Below are positions 36,367 through 45,083 of a stretch of 64,000 nt of DNA, piece after piece (positions within the stretch are counted from its first letter, which is position 1; every line of letters begins with the position of its first letter). The stretch lies in assembly GCA_016699675.1 (NCBI GenBank), contig CP064985.1, positions 186,001-250,000 of the forward strand. The letters are read 5' to 3'. Origin of the DNA: Austwickia sp. Lineage in GTDB: Bacteria; Actinomycetota; Actinomycetes; Actinomycetales; Dermatophilaceae. The translations under genes and the position numbers were made by a program. The notes beneath the pieces were generated by a model, which was given only the letters and a program-made list of their open reading frames with translations, was not told where the DNA came from and ran no database searches.

Positions 36367-37392
36367 ATGACCGTACGCCGTGGCCTCGCCGCGTTGACCC
36401 TCGTGCCGCTCGCTCTGGCCGGCTGCAGCTCCGGCACCGGATCCGGGTCAGCGACGGGGGCAAGCGCCGCCACCAGCTCCAGCTCGGCGGCGAAGACGGC
36501 GTACGAGTTGTGCGACAAGCCGGGCGACCTGGACAAGGAGGCGTTCCTGGCGACCAACAAGGAACCCTCCAAGGGCACGGCCCACATCGACGGGACCATG
36601 GACATCGCCGGGATGAGCGGCTCCGAGAAGAGCGCGACCTCGGCGCCGTCGGCCACGGGATCCACCGCCGCGGGCAGCGCGGGCGCGACCGGCGCGACGG
36701 GCACCGCGACGACGGGCAGCGGAACCGCCGGCAGCAGCACCGGCATGCCGATCGTCGGCGACGTCGACGGCCGCGACCCGGCCAACCCGAAGGTCAAGCT
36801 CACGATGGGTGGCTCGGGCGCCGGCGGCCAGATCGACATGATCATGGTCGACAAGGTGATGTACATGAGCATGGGCCAGCTGACCGGCGGCAAGTACGTG
36901 AAGCTGACGATGGACGACATCGCCAAGCAGTCGGGCGTCGACGTCAACCAGCTGACCGACCCGACCGCCCAGCTCGCCCGGGCCAAGGACGCGATCGTCA
37001 AGGTGAGCTGCGTCGGCCGTGAGGATGTCGCGGGGACCAAGACCGCGCACCTCAAGGTCACGATGGATTCGGCCAAGGTGATGGACGCCGCCAAGGGCAC
37101 CGCCACCTCCGGGACGGGCACAAGCGGCAGCGGCGCGGCGTCGTCGTCGCCGGCGACCCTGCCCAGTGGCGTGCCGGCCACGATGGACACCGAGATGTGG
37201 GTCGGCGCCGATAACCGGCCCGTGAAGGTCGCCTCCGGCACCGACCAGGCCAAGATGACGATGACCTACAGCAAGTGGGGCGAGCCCGTCACCATCACGG
37301 CCCCGCCCGCCGCGTCGGTCACGACGATGCCGGGCATGCCCGGGGGCCCCGACAGCGGCAGCTATACGTCCAGCGCGTCGCCCTCGTCGTAA
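36367..37392 (+). CDS. Lipoprotein of the LppX/LprG-like kind, paralogue 1
   Basis: A 341-residue secreted lipoprotein. The signal peptide MTVRRGLAALTLVPLALAGC ends in the lipobox Leu-Ala-Gly-Cys. The mature chain alternates low-complexity Gly/Ser/Thr/Ala linkers with beta-rich segments (GQIDMIMVDKVMYMSMGQL, DTEMWVGADNRPVKVASG, MTMTYSKWGEPVTITAPP). That last strand is typical of actinobacterial LppX/LprAFG-type proteins that carry lipids across the wall zone, but similarity is judged by eye. ATG 36367 is the natural start. The next gene is a clear paralogue. Confidence 0.75.
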   Translation: MTVRRGLAALTLVPLALAGCSSGTGSGSATGASAATSSSSAAKTAYELCDKPGDLDKEAFLATNKEPSKGTAHIDGTMDIAGMSGSEKSATSAPSATGSTAAGSAGATGATGTATTGSGTAGSSTGMPIVGDVDGRDPANPKVKLTMGGSGAGGQIDMIMVDKVMYMSMGQLTGGKYVKLTMDDIAKQSGVDVNQLTDPTAQLARAKDAIVKVSCVGREDVAGTKTAHLKVTMDSAKVMDAAKGTATSGTGTSGSGAASSSPATLPSGVPATMDTEMWVGADNRPVKVASGTDQAKMTMTYSKWGEPVTITAPPAASVTTMPGMPGGPDSGSYTSSASPSS

Positions 37393-37574
37393 GCGCTGAC
37401 CGACGCGCCGCTGGACGGCCGTCAGCGGTCGGGAACCGGGGCCGGCGGGCCCTTGACGTGGGGCTCCGCCGGGCCACGGTACCCTGAAGGGACATCATCA
37501 AGGGTGCTGCCCCCGCTCGACGTACGTCTCTTGCACGGCCGGCGTGCGGTGGGCGCGCCCCCAGAAGGAGATCC

Positions 37575-38453
37575 ATGAAGTCCACCACCGCACGCCGCAT
37601 CGCCGCCCTCACCCTGGCCCTGAGCACGCCTCTTGCGCTCGCCGCCTGCTCCGGGTCGAACTCCACGGCGCCGAGCGGCACGACGACGGCGGCCACCTCA
37701 AGCAGCGCTTCCCTCGGCGACCTCAAGCCGGGCGGCGCCGTCGACAAGGCCAAGTTCTTCGAGGTCACGAAGGCCGCGGCCGCGGCCAACACGACGTACG
37801 CGTTCACCACCCAGGTCGGCGAGGGCGGCAGCGACATGTCCTCGACGGGCGTGGTCGACAACACCGACCCGAACAACCGCAAGCGGCAGATCACGCTCAA
37901 GGACGACAAGGGCGAGTCGCAGCTGGTCATCGCCGGCGGCCAGGTCTACATGAAGAACGCGAACCTGCTCGGCGGCAAGTGGCTGCAGTCCCCGGTCAAC
38001 CCCGCGCTGGCCGAGGTCCTCGGCGGCGCGAGCGACCGCATCCAGGCGGATCAGGGGTTGGTGCAGGCCATCACGTACGTCGGTGAGGAGGACGTCTCCG
38101 GCACCAAGGCCCGGCACTTCACGCTGACCGTCGACCCCACCAAGGCCACCGCGGCACCGTCCGCGGGTTCGGCGACGGCTTCCGGCGCGGCCACCACGTC
38201 CGCCGCGGCGACGGCTTCCGGCGCAGCGACGACGTCGGGCGCGGCGGGGACGACGACGGTCGAGTATTGGCTCGACGACAAGAACCGCACCCGCAAGATG
38301 AAGCACTCCGTGGCCGGGGTGCCCACCGTCACCACCTACGACAAGTGGGGCGAGCCCGTCACCATCACGGTGCCCAGCCCGGACCAGGTCACCTCGACCG
38401 CCGCGCCGTCGGGGACGCCCGCCTCGCCGGCGCCGTCGGCCAGCGCCAGCTGA
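37575..38453 (+). CDS. Lipoprotein of the LppX/LprG-like kind, paralogue 2
   Basis: A 292-residue lipoprotein with signal MKSTTARRIAALTLALSTPL and lipobox Leu-Ala-Ala-Cys. It shares with paralogue 1 the layout VDKAKFFEVTKAAAAANTTY, GGQVYMKNANLLGGKW, YVGEEDVSGTKARHFTLTVD and the end strand TYDKWGEPVTITVPSP. A repeat-rich linker (ASGAATTS units, 38160-38250) divides two parts. An agaaggag site precedes ATG 37575. The 182-base gap from paralogue 1 allows its own promoter. The pair likely arose by tandem duplication. Confidence 0.78.
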   Translation: MKSTTARRIAALTLALSTPLALAACSGSNSTAPSGTTTAATSSSASLGDLKPGGAVDKAKFFEVTKAAAAANTTYAFTTQVGEGGSDMSSTGVVDNTDPNNRKRQITLKDDKGESQLVIAGGQVYMKNANLLGGKWLQSPVNPALAEVLGGASDRIQADQGLVQAITYVGEEDVSGTKARHFTLTVDPTKATAAPSAGSATASGAATTSAAATASGAATTSGAAGTTTVEYWLDDKNRTRKMKHSVAGVPTVTTYDKWGEPVTITVPSPDQVTSTAAPSGTPASPAPSASAS

Positions 38454-38468
38454 TCAGGGCTCCGCTGG

Positions 38469-38750
38469 TCAGAGTTCGCGGAAGCCGCTGAGCTCCGCGC
38501 GCGGGTCGCCCCACTGCGTCGTCGTCGACTCGACACGACCGGGGCGGCCCGCGGTGCTGGGGAACTCCGTGAGCAGGGCCTGCAGCCGCACGATCGCGTC
38601 CCGCTCGCCCTGGGCGCACACCTCGACGCGGCCGTCGGCCGTGTTCCGCGCGAACCCCACCAGGCCGAGCTCGAGCGCCCGGCTGCGGGTCCACCACCGG
38701 AATCCCACGCCCTGGACCTTGCCCTTCACGAAGATCGTCGCCCGCTCCAC
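38469..38750 (-). CDS. acyP: Acylphosphatase
   Basis: A 93-residue enzyme that hydrolyses acyl phosphates such as acetyl phosphate. It has the anion-binding loop KVQGVGFRWWTRSRA with the catalytic Arg, and the catalytic Asn in GFARNTADGRVEV. GTG 38750 gives the usual length. It is divergent from the oxidoreductase and convergent with the lipoprotein gene. The family often sits next to smc or mutM in actinobacteria. Confidence 0.94.
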   Translation of the reverse strand: MERATIFVKGKVQGVGFRWWTRSRALELGLVGFARNTADGRVEVCAQGERDAIVRLQALLTEFPSTAGRPGRVESTTTQWGDPRAELSGFREL

Positions 38751-38801
38751 GCCCAGATCGTACGGCGGAAAGACCCGGCCGGCCGCGATAGCGTTTTCGC
38801 C

Positions 38802-39842
38802 ATGAGCACTCCGCCCAGCGCACCGGATCTGTCCGCGACGGCCCCTGGCGCCGACCGCATCGGCGATCGCGCCCTGCGGTGGGGCTTCCTCGGGGCCGGC
38901 CAGATCGCCGGCACGTTCGCTCGGGCGCTGGCTGAGCTGCCCGGGCACGAGGTGGTCGCCGTCGGCGCGCGGGATGGTGCGCGGGCGGCGGCGTTCGCCG
39001 CCGAGCACGCCGTACGCCGCAGCTACGGCTCCTACGACGAGCTGATCGCCGACGACGAGGTCGACGTGATCTACGTCAGCACCACCCACCCCCATCACCA
39101 TGCCCCGGCGCTGGCCTGCATCCGGGCCGGCCGCCCGGTGCTGGTGGAGAAGCCGTTGGCGCTCAACGCCGCCCAGGCGACCGAGCTGCTCGGCGCCGCC
39201 CGCGCGGCGGGCGTCTTCTCGATGGAGGCCATGTGGCTGCGCACCCAGCCCCTGCTCCTGGAGGTGGAGCGCGTGGTGGCCGACGGGGCGATCGGCGACC
39301 TGGTGCACGTGTCGGCCGAGTTCGCGGTGGGCGTCGACTACGACCCGCAGCACCGGATCTTCGACCTGGCCAACGGCGGCGGGGCGCTGCTCGACCTCGG
39401 CGTCTACGCGGCGGCGTTCTGCTGGCTCTTCCTCGGCGAGCCCGAGTCGGTGCAGATCATGGGCTCGCTGGCGCCGTCGGGGGCGGACCGGGTGGTGGCG
39501 ATGCAGTGGGGCTACGACTCCGGCGCGGTCGCCTCCGTCTTCACGGCGAGCCAGGCGGTGGGGCCGAACCGGGCGAGCGTCATCGGCCGCACCGGGTGGG
39601 TCGAGATCGAGGAGCCCTTCTGGCGCTCGCCGGGCTGGGCGGTCCTGCACGTCGACGGCGCCCCGGACCGCCGGATCGAGGCTCCCAGCCGGGGCTACGC
39701 CCACCAGGCCGAAGAGGTCGAGCGCTGCCTACGCGCCGGGCTGCTGGAGTCGCCGCTGGTGCCGCACGCCGGCACGATCGGAGTGCTGGAGATCATCGAC
39801 GCCGCGCGATCCGAGCTGGGTGTGCGCTACCCGCAGGAGTAG
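38802..39842 (+). CDS. Gfo/Idh/MocA-family NAD(P)-dependent oxidoreductase
   Basis: A 346-residue dehydrogenase with an N-terminal Rossmann fold (WGFLGAGQIAGTFARAL) and the family lysine motif VLVEKPLALNAAQA, followed by the active-site region MWLRTQPLLLEVE and GGALLDLGVYAAAF. Members oxidise sugars, inositols or related diols. ATG 38802 is the only good start. The substrate is unknown. Confidence 0.88.
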   Translation: MSTPPSAPDLSATAPGADRIGDRALRWGFLGAGQIAGTFARALAELPGHEVVAVGARDGARAAAFAAEHAVRRSYGSYDELIADDEVDVIYVSTTHPHHHAPALACIRAGRPVLVEKPLALNAAQATELLGAARAAGVFSMEAMWLRTQPLLLEVERVVADGAIGDLVHVSAEFAVGVDYDPQHRIFDLANGGGALLDLGVYAAAFCWLFLGEPESVQIMGSLAPSGADRVVAMQWGYDSGAVASVFTASQAVGPNRASVIGRTGWVEIEEPFWRSPGWAVLHVDGAPDRRIEAPSRGYAHQAEEVERCLRAGLLESPLVPHAGTIGVLEIIDAARSELGVRYPQE

Positions 39843-39889
39843 GGCGCGTCGACCGGCACGGCGCTTCGACGCCAGACCGCCTCGCCGAG

Positions 39890-39905
39890 GTAGACTCTCG
39901 TAGAC
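39890..39905. promoter_or_regulatory. Direct repeat ahead of the Phd/PIN pair, possible operator
   Basis: gtagac occurs at 39890-39895 and 39900-39905, spaced one helical turn, 20 bases before the antitoxin ATG. It may be an autoregulatory site or part of the promoter. Confidence 0.35.
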
Positions 39906-39924
39906 ATTTGATTACCATGGTGGC

Positions 39925-40173
39925 ATGAAGACCATCACGGTCGGCCAGTTGCGGCAGAACCCGACGACCATGCTCGCCGAGGTAGAGGCCGGCGAAACCT
40001 ACCGGATCACTCGGCACCATCGCGAAATCGCGCGCATTGTGCCGCGCTGGCCCGAACTCGCGCTGCTCCCGCCCAAGCGCGAGGGTGGTTCGCGGTTAGC
40101 AGACCTGCCCCGACACGAACTACGAACCGCGGCGTCGATCGACGCGCTTCTCGCTGACGAGCGCGACCGGTGA
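39925..40173 (+). CDS. Phd/YefM-type antitoxin
   Basis: An 82-residue antitoxin with the Phd/YefM start MKTITVGQLRQNPTTMLAEVEAGETYRITRHH broken into the usual strand-helix-strand DNA-binding fold, then a neutralising tail. Its TGA overlaps the GTG of the PIN gene by four bases (GTGA). Composition is less GC-rich than neighbours, consistent with transfer. Confidence 0.88.
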   Translation: MKTITVGQLRQNPTTMLAEVEAGETYRITRHHREIARIVPRWPELALLPPKREGGSRLADLPRHELRTAASIDALLADERDR

Positions 40174-40571
40174 CGATCTTCTATCTCGACACCTCGGTGG
40201 CGTTGCGGGGACTTTTGGGCCATTCGCCGTCAGCCGCCTCCTGGATCGACCACGCCACGGCAACACCCGAGCACAACCTCGTCTCGTCGAGGATCCTGCG
40301 GACTGAGCTGACCCGCGTGCTCCGTCGCGAAGGTCTTCCGGTGAATCGGCGCGACGACATTCTCGACGTGCTGGCCTTGGTCCCCGTGACCGAGGGAGTG
40401 CTCGCCGCTGCTGAGGCGATCGAGCCACACGTGAAGACGCTGGATGCGATCCACTTGGGGTCCGTGATCGCCGCGGGCCTCGACGCCACCATCGTCAGCC
40501 ACGACGCGGCCATGATCTCCGCCGCCACCTCGTTGGGCTATCGCACGTTCGACCCCGTCACCGAGCCCTGA
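40170..40571 (+). CDS. PIN-domain toxin ribonuclease (VapC-type)
   Basis: A 133-residue PIN-domain RNase. Acidic residues are in FYLDTSVALRGLLG (Asp), LRTELTRVLRR (Glu), TLDAIHLGSVIAAGL (Asp) and IVSHDAAMISAA (Asp). It starts at GTG 40170, coupled to the antitoxin. It is a different subtype from the VapC at 11.3 kb: the antitoxin classes differ (Phd here, ribbon-helix-helix there). Confidence 0.9.
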   Translation: MTIFYLDTSVALRGLLGHSPSAASWIDHATATPEHNLVSSRILRTELTRVLRREGLPVNRRDDILDVLALVPVTEGVLAAAEAIEPHVKTLDAIHLGSVIAAGLDATIVSHDAAMISAATSLGYRTFDPVTEP

Positions 40572-40584
40572 GAACTCGCCGCCC

Positions 40585-40660
40585 GCCCGCCTCAGCGGGG
40601 CGCGGGGCAGGCCCGCCTCAGCGGGGCGCGGGGGACGCCCGTCTCAGCGGGGCGCGTAGC
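40585..40660. repeat. 26-bp tandem repeat overlapping the end of mutM
   Basis: Three copies of gcccgcctcagcggggcgcg at 40585, 40611 and 40637, period 26. The third contains the stop codon of mutM. Each copy carries a tca, so each holds a duplicated potential stop for the minus strand. Confidence 0.85.
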
Positions 40661-41534
40661 GCGGCCGCGGCTGGCAGCGGGGGCAGGAATGCGAGGAGCG
40701 GTTCATGAAGGCTTCGCGCCGGATCGGCGTCCCGCAGCGGGGGCACGGCCGCCCGGTCTGCCCGTACGCCGACAGCGACCGATCGAAGTAGCCGCTGGTG
40801 CCGTTGACGTTGACGTACGTCGCGTCGAAGCTCGTCCCGCCCTGCTCCAGCGCCGCCAGCATCACCTCGCGCGCGCGCTCCAGGATGCGCGCCAGCCGGG
40901 GCTTGGTGAGGTCGGCGCAGAGCCGCTGGCCGTGTACCCCGGCCCGCCACAGGGCTTCGTCCGCGTAGATGTTGCCGATGCCGCTCACCAGCGACTGGTC
41001 GAGCAGCGCCCGCTTGACGGCGGACTGGCGCCGCCGCATCGCGAGGACGACCGCGGCCTGGTCGAACGCGGGCTCGAGCGGGTCGCAGGCGATGTGGGCG
41101 ACCGGACCCGGTACGCCGTACGCCCGCGGCGCCCGGGCCCCGCGCACGTCCGGCACCAACTCGGTCAAGGCCAGCCCGCCGAAGGTGCGCTGGTCCACGA
41201 AGGCGAGGTCGGGCCCGCCGTCGGTGAACGTGAGTGTGGCGTGCTGGTGGCGCCGCGCCGGGGCGCCCCGGTCGGTGACCAGCACCTGCCCACTCATCCC
41301 CAGGTGGATGACGAGGGCCTCCAGCGACGGCTCGAGCACGAGCCACAGGTACTTCCCGCGCCGCTGCGCCGACGCGAGGCGCTGGCCGACGAGCCGAGCC
41401 GCCAGGTCCTCTCCCCCGGCGACGTGCCGACGCGCCACCCGCAGGGAGTGCATGGCGGCCGTGGCGACCGTCCGCCCCACGGCGTGCTGCTCCAGACCCC
41501 GCCGCACCACCTCGACCTCGGGCAGCTCCGGCAT
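40644..41534 (-). CDS. mutM: Formamidopyrimidine-DNA glycosylase (MutM/Fpg)
   Basis: A 296-residue base-excision repair enzyme that removes 8-oxoguanine. The N-terminal catalytic Pro2 and Glu3 are in [13 protein letters not shown]. The helix-two-turn-helix shows [17 protein letters not shown]. The C-terminal zinc finger is [13 protein letters not shown] and [11 protein letters not shown] 41534 lies four bases after the rnc stop, so the two are in one operon with rpmF and yceD. Confidence 0.97.
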   Translation of the reverse strand: MPELPEVEVVRRGLEQHAVGRTVATAAMHSLRVARRHVAGGEDLAARLVGQRLASAQRRGKYLWLVLEPSLEALVIHLGMSGQVLVTDRGAPARRHQHATLTFTDGGPDLAFVDQRTFGGLALTELVPDVRGARAPRAYGVPGPVAHIACDPLEPAFDQAAVVLAMRRRQSAVKRALLDQSLVSGIGNIYADEALWRAGVHGQRLCADLTKPRLARILERAREVMLAALEQGGTSFDATYVNVNGTSGYFDRSLSAYGQTGRPCPRCGTPIRREAFMNRSSHSCPRCQPRPRYAPR

Positions 41535-41538
41535 CGGC

Positions 41539-42360
41539 TCAGCCGGCGACGCCGGGCGCGTGGTCCGGCTGGGGGCCCAGCTCGGCCGGCCCCTCGGCAC
41601 GCTCGGCCTCGTCGGCCGCCTCCCGCGTGGCCACCTGGGCCCGGCGGTCCAGCTCGGTCCAGGCGATCTCGGCGGCCCGCTGCTCGGCCTCCTTCTTGGA
41701 GTGACCCACGCCCTCGCCCAGGACCTCCTTACCGAGGACCGCGCGGGCCGTGAAGACCTTCTCGTGGTCGGGGCCGTCCTCGCTCACGCGGTACTCCGGG
41801 GAGCCATACGCCCCCGCCGCGGCCAGCTCCTGCAGGCTGGTCTTCCAGTCCAGCCCGGCGCCGAGCCGGGTCGAGGCCTTCATCAGCGGGTCGATGAGGT
41901 GGTGCACGAAGCGGCGGGACGTCTCCATCCCCTCCGCGAGGTAGACCGTCCCGATCAGCGCCTCGACGGTGTCGGCGAGGATCGAGGCCTTGTCGCGCCC
42001 GCCCGTGGTCTCCTCGCCGCGCCCGAGCAGCAGGTAGTCCCCCAGCCCCAGCGTGCGGCCGACGGCGGCCAGCGCCCGCATGTTGACGCAGGCGGCCCGC
42101 AGCTTGGCTAGCTGGCCCTCGGCGAGCTCGGGGTGGTCGGCGTAGAGCGACTCGGTGACGACCAATCCCAACACCGAGTCACCGAGGAACTCCAGGCGCT
42201 CGTTGTTGGGGATGCCGCCGTTCTCGTAGGCGTAGCTGCGATGGGTCAGGGCATGGCGAAGAGCGCCCTCGTCCAGGCGGACGCCGAGGATCTCATCGAT
42301 CTCCTCGACCAGCCCGCTGACGGGGCGCTCCTCGCTGCGGGAACCCTTGCTGCTCCCCAT
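41539..42360 (-). CDS. rnc: Ribonuclease III
   Basis: A 273-residue double-stranded RNA endonuclease that matures rRNA. The catalytic signature is [17 protein letters not shown], with the second acidic site [13 protein letters not shown] double-stranded RNA-binding domain follows ([20 protein letters not shown]). The acidic C-terminal tail ([12 protein letters not shown]) is longer than in E. coli. ATG 42360 is ten bases after rpmF. Confidence 0.97.
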   Translation of the reverse strand: MGSSKGSRSEERPVSGLVEEIDEILGVRLDEGALRHALTHRSYAYENGGIPNNERLEFLGDSVLGLVVTESLYADHPELAEGQLAKLRAACVNMRALAAVGRTLGLGDYLLLGRGEETTGGRDKASILADTVEALIGTVYLAEGMETSRRFVHHLIDPLMKASTRLGAGLDWKTSLQELAAAGAYGSPEYRVSEDGPDHEKVFTARAVLGKEVLGEGVGHSKKEAEQRAAEIAWTELDRRAQVATREAADEAERAEGPAELGPQPDHAPGVAG

Positions 42361-42370
42361 GCGAGACGCG

Positions 42371-42565
42371 TCAGTCCTGATGCTCGGAGCGCTCCGCGGC
42401 GGCGTAGTGACGCCCGTTGTACGTGCCGCAGGCCGGGCACGCCACGTGGGGCATCTTGGGGGCATTGCAGCGCGGGCACGCGGCCAGCGTCGTCGCGGTC
42501 GTCTTCCAGTTGGCGCGGCGCGAACGGGTGTTGGAGCGCGACATCTTCCGCTTCGGGACGGCCAC
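42371..42565 (-). CDS. rpmF: 50S ribosomal protein L32
   Basis: A 64-residue ribosomal protein with the L32 start (V)[19 protein letters not shown] and the zinc cysteines [23 protein letters not shown] 42565 is set by the conserved N-terminus and lies one base after the yceD stop. The four cysteines make it the zinc-binding form. Confidence 0.96.
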   Translation of the reverse strand: MAVPKRKMSRSNTRSRRANWKTTATTLAACPRCNAPKMPHVACPACGTYNGRHYAAAERSEHQD

Positions 42566-42566
42566 G

Positions 42567-43181
42567 TCAGTTCCTCTTCTCGTAAGTCTCGGCCCAGCCG
42601 GGGGTGGCTGCGCCAGGGTCGTCGTCGCTGGCCCCGCGGGTGGCGAGGGCCTGCAGCGACGCCCATCGGGGGTCGATGGTCTCGTGCGAGTGGTCCGGGT
42701 CATCGGCGAGCGACGCTCCGCACTCCACGCACAGCCCGGGACAGTCCGGCCGGCAGACCGGCTGGAACGGCAGCTGCAACACCACCGCGTCCCGCAGCAT
42801 CGGCTCCAGGTCGAGCAGGTCGCCCTCGAGCACGTAGCGATCTTCGTCGTCGTCCCCCACGTCGACGTGGTGGGCCGCGCGGTCGGCGTACGCGAACAGC
42901 TCCTGGAAGGAGGCCCGCACCGGCAGGCTCACACTCTCCAGGCACCGCACGCAGGCGCCCCGAGCGACGGAATCGACCGTCCCGGTGGCGAGCACGCCCT
43001 CCAGCACCGACTCGAACCGGACCTGCACCTGCAGCGTCGACCCGGCCGGGATGGCGATGATGTCCGTGCCCACCTCGTCGGCCAGCTGAACCTCCCGCGC
43101 GACTTCGTCCATAGCTCCGGCGCGTCGCCCGAGTGCCCGGGTGTCGTGAACCAGGGGGCTTCGAGGATGTGCGCTGGTCAT
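42567..43181 (-). CDS. YceD/DUF177 family protein
   Basis: A 204-residue protein of the DUF177 family, which in bacteria is nearly always encoded just before rpmF and is implicated in 23S rRNA processing. The typical region [20 protein letters not shown] and the cysteine-containing [15 protein letters not shown] are present. ATG 43181 gives the longest sensible start; a later start (ATG in [15 protein letters not shown]) is possible. Confidence 0.9.
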   Translation of the reverse strand: MTSAHPRSPLVHDTRALGRRAGAMDEVAREVQLADEVGTDIIAIPAGSTLQVQVRFESVLEGVLATGTVDSVARGACVRCLESVSLPVRASFQELFAYADRAAHHVDVGDDDEDRYVLEGDLLDLEPMLRDAVVLQLPFQPVCRPDCPGLCVECGASLADDPDHSHETIDPRWASLQALATRGASDDDPGAATPGWAETYEKRN

Positions 43182-43341
43182 GTCTCTCGCGGGTGCTCGG
43201 CGGGCAACGACTCGGAAACGGCCTGAGTCCCTTCGACACAGACCGACGCACCAGCTTACCGTCGAGCCGCTCGGCCCCCAAATGCGCCCGCCCCCACCCC
43301 GTGCCCGGCGAGCGCCGGGATCCCGCAGCGGCGGGGCTCGC

Positions 43342-43836
43342 TCACTCGGGCCGCAGCCGCTCCACGAGCGCGGCGTGCACCCGGTCGCTCACCAGCCCGG
43401 AGACGTCGCCGCCGAAGCGGGCGACCTCCTTCATCAGCGACGAGGACACCTGCGAGTACGCCGGGTCGCCCGGGAGGAACAGCGTCTCGACCCCGGTCAG
43501 GTGGCGGTTCATTACCGCCATCGGCAGTTCGTAGCTGTAGTCGGTCTCCCCCCGCAGCCCCTTGACGATGGCGGCGATGTCCAGCTCCACGCACAGGTCG
43601 ACCAGCAGCCGCCCGGTGAACTCGACCGCGCGCACGTTGGGCAGACCCGCGTCGACGACCTCGGCCTCGATCATCGCCAGCCGTTCCTCGGGGGTGAACA
43701 GGCCCTTCTTCGAGACGTTGTGCAGCACGGCCACCACGACCTCGTCGTAGAGGGCGGCGGCGCGGCGGATCACGTCGAGGTGGCCCAGGGTCACCGGGTC
43801 GTACGAGCCTGGACAGACGCAGCGTCGGATCGTCAC
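43342..43836 (-). CDS. coaD: Pantetheine-phosphate adenylyltransferase
   Basis: A 164-residue enzyme that makes dephospho-CoA from ATP and 4'-phosphopantetheine. The nucleotidyltransferase motif is PGSYDPVTLGHLDVIRRA; the later YSQVSSSLMKEVARFGGDV is the ISS-type motif. GTG 43836 gives the conserved start. CoA supply links it loosely to the fatty-acid and PHA genes nearby. It follows rsmD and recG in a typical actinobacterial order. Confidence 0.97.
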   Translation of the reverse strand: MTIRRCVCPGSYDPVTLGHLDVIRRAAALYDEVVVAVLHNVSKKGLFTPEERLAMIEAEVVDAGLPNVRAVEFTGRLLVDLCVELDIAAIVKGLRGETDYSYELPMAVMNRHLTGVETLFLPGDPAYSQVSSSLMKEVARFGGDVSGLVSDRVHAALVERLRPE

Positions 43837-43903
43837 CTTCGCGAACCTAGCAGCGCAGGGACCGTACGGCGGGTGCTGGGCGCAGCCGCGATGGGGGTCC
43901 GGC

Positions 43904-44365
43904 TCAGGCGGCCTCGGGGTGGACCAGCAGGTCGGCCCGAACGGCCTCGGGGCTGGGCTGGGTCACGGCGTCGCCGTTGCGCAGGATGGCGGTGGGCACG
44001 ACCTCCGAGCCGCCGTTGAGGTCGCGCACGAAGGCCGCGGCCTCGTCGTCGGCCCACACGTTGACCCAGAGGATCTGGTCGGAGACGGACCGCAGCGCCG
44101 ACCGCAGGCGCAGGCAGCCGATCGAGCCGGGGCGCCAGTAGACGACCACCGCGTTGTCGCGGACGTGCCGCTGCTGAGCATCCCAATGCGTCAGCGACCG
44201 GTCGGTGCGCAGGGGCGAGGCGAAGATCGCGGTGGCCAGGCACACCAGCAGCGCGACGAGGCCCCACCCGAGGCGCCCCGTTCCGGCGGCCAAGACGAGC
44301 AGAGCAACGCCGCTGACGGCCCACACGACGGCGTGTTGCCATCGGGCTCGCTGCGATCTGCTCAC
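43904..44365 (-). CDS. Membrane-anchored glutaredoxin-like protein lacking the first active-site cysteine
   Basis: A 153-residue protein with two N-terminal membrane helices (residues about 12-48) and a thioredoxin-fold domain VVVYWRPGSIGCLRLRSAL. Glutaredoxins of this type normally have Cys-Pro-Tyr-Cys there; here the first position is Ser81, and only Cys84 remains. The cis-proline strand GSEVVPTAIL is intact. It may be redox-inactive or act through one cysteine. GTG 44365 is preferred to TTG 44383. It lies between rsmD and coaD. Confidence 0.78.
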   Translation of the reverse strand: MSRSQRARWQHAVVWAVSGVALLVLAAGTGRLGWGLVALLVCLATAIFASPLRTDRSLTHWDAQQRHVRDNAVVVYWRPGSIGCLRLRSALRSVSDQILWVNVWADDEAAAFVRDLNGGSEVVPTAILRNGDAVTQPSPEAVRADLLVHPEAA

Positions 44366-44477
44366 GGCCCGGACTCTAACCAACCTTTATGTACGAACAT
44401 GCGGGACCGCCGCCCCCGGTGCCGCTTCGTCACGAAACCGCAATCATGCCGTGCCGAAAATGATTCCGGACGACCGT

Positions 44478-45083
44478 TCAGCTCGATCCCGAACCGTTCA
44501 TCGAGGCCTCCGCGAACCAGAGCACCGTCTCCCCGTAACGCCGGTCATCGCTCGGCACCAGGCCGGCGGGCCAGGCCGGCTCGGCCGACCTCGAGGACCG
44601 CTCGACGACGACGACGGCCCCGCCGGTCAGCCAGCCGCCGGAACACAGCCGCGCCAGGTCCTGCGCCAGGAGGGGCTCGCCCAGGTCGTACGGCGGGTCG
44701 AGCAAGGCCACGTCGAAGGGGCCGTCCGGGGGCGGTCCCGCCAGCAGCCGCGCCACCGGGTCGGCGCGGACCCCGACCGCCAGCCGGCCCCCGGCCGCCT
44801 CGACCGCCGCGCTGACCTGGGCCGCGTTGCGCCGAGCGACGGCCACCACCGGGCGGGACCGCTCCACCAGCAGCACCTGCGCGGCGCCTCGGCTACCCGC
44901 CTCCAGGCCGAGCGCGCCGGACCCGGCGTACAGGTCCAGCACCCGCGCCCCCGGCAGCACCCCCAGGTGGTCAAGCCGGGCGAACAGGGCCTCTCGGACG
45001 CGCTCGCTGGTGGGCCGCGTCCCTGCCCCGGGCGGCGTGGCCAGCCGCAGGCCCCCGGCCGCCCCGGCGACGATGCGGGTCAT
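44478..45083 (-). CDS. rsmD: 16S rRNA (guanine(966)-N2)-methyltransferase RsmD
   Basis: A 201-residue SAM-dependent methyltransferase for 16S rRNA. SAM motif VLDLYAGSGALGLEAGSRG and catalytic LLDPPYDLG are present. It starts MTRIVAGAAGGLRLATPPG at ATG 45083, overlapping the recG stop by a few bases, so recG and rsmD are coupled. Confidence 0.96.
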   Translation of the reverse strand: MTRIVAGAAGGLRLATPPGAGTRPTSERVREALFARLDHLGVLPGARVLDLYAGSGALGLEAGSRGAAQVLLVERSRPVVAVARRNAAQVSAAVEAAGGRLAVGVRADPVARLLAGPPPDGPFDVALLDPPYDLGEPLLAQDLARLCSGGWLTGGAVVVVERSSRSAEPAWPAGLVPSDDRRYGETVLWFAEASMNGSGSS

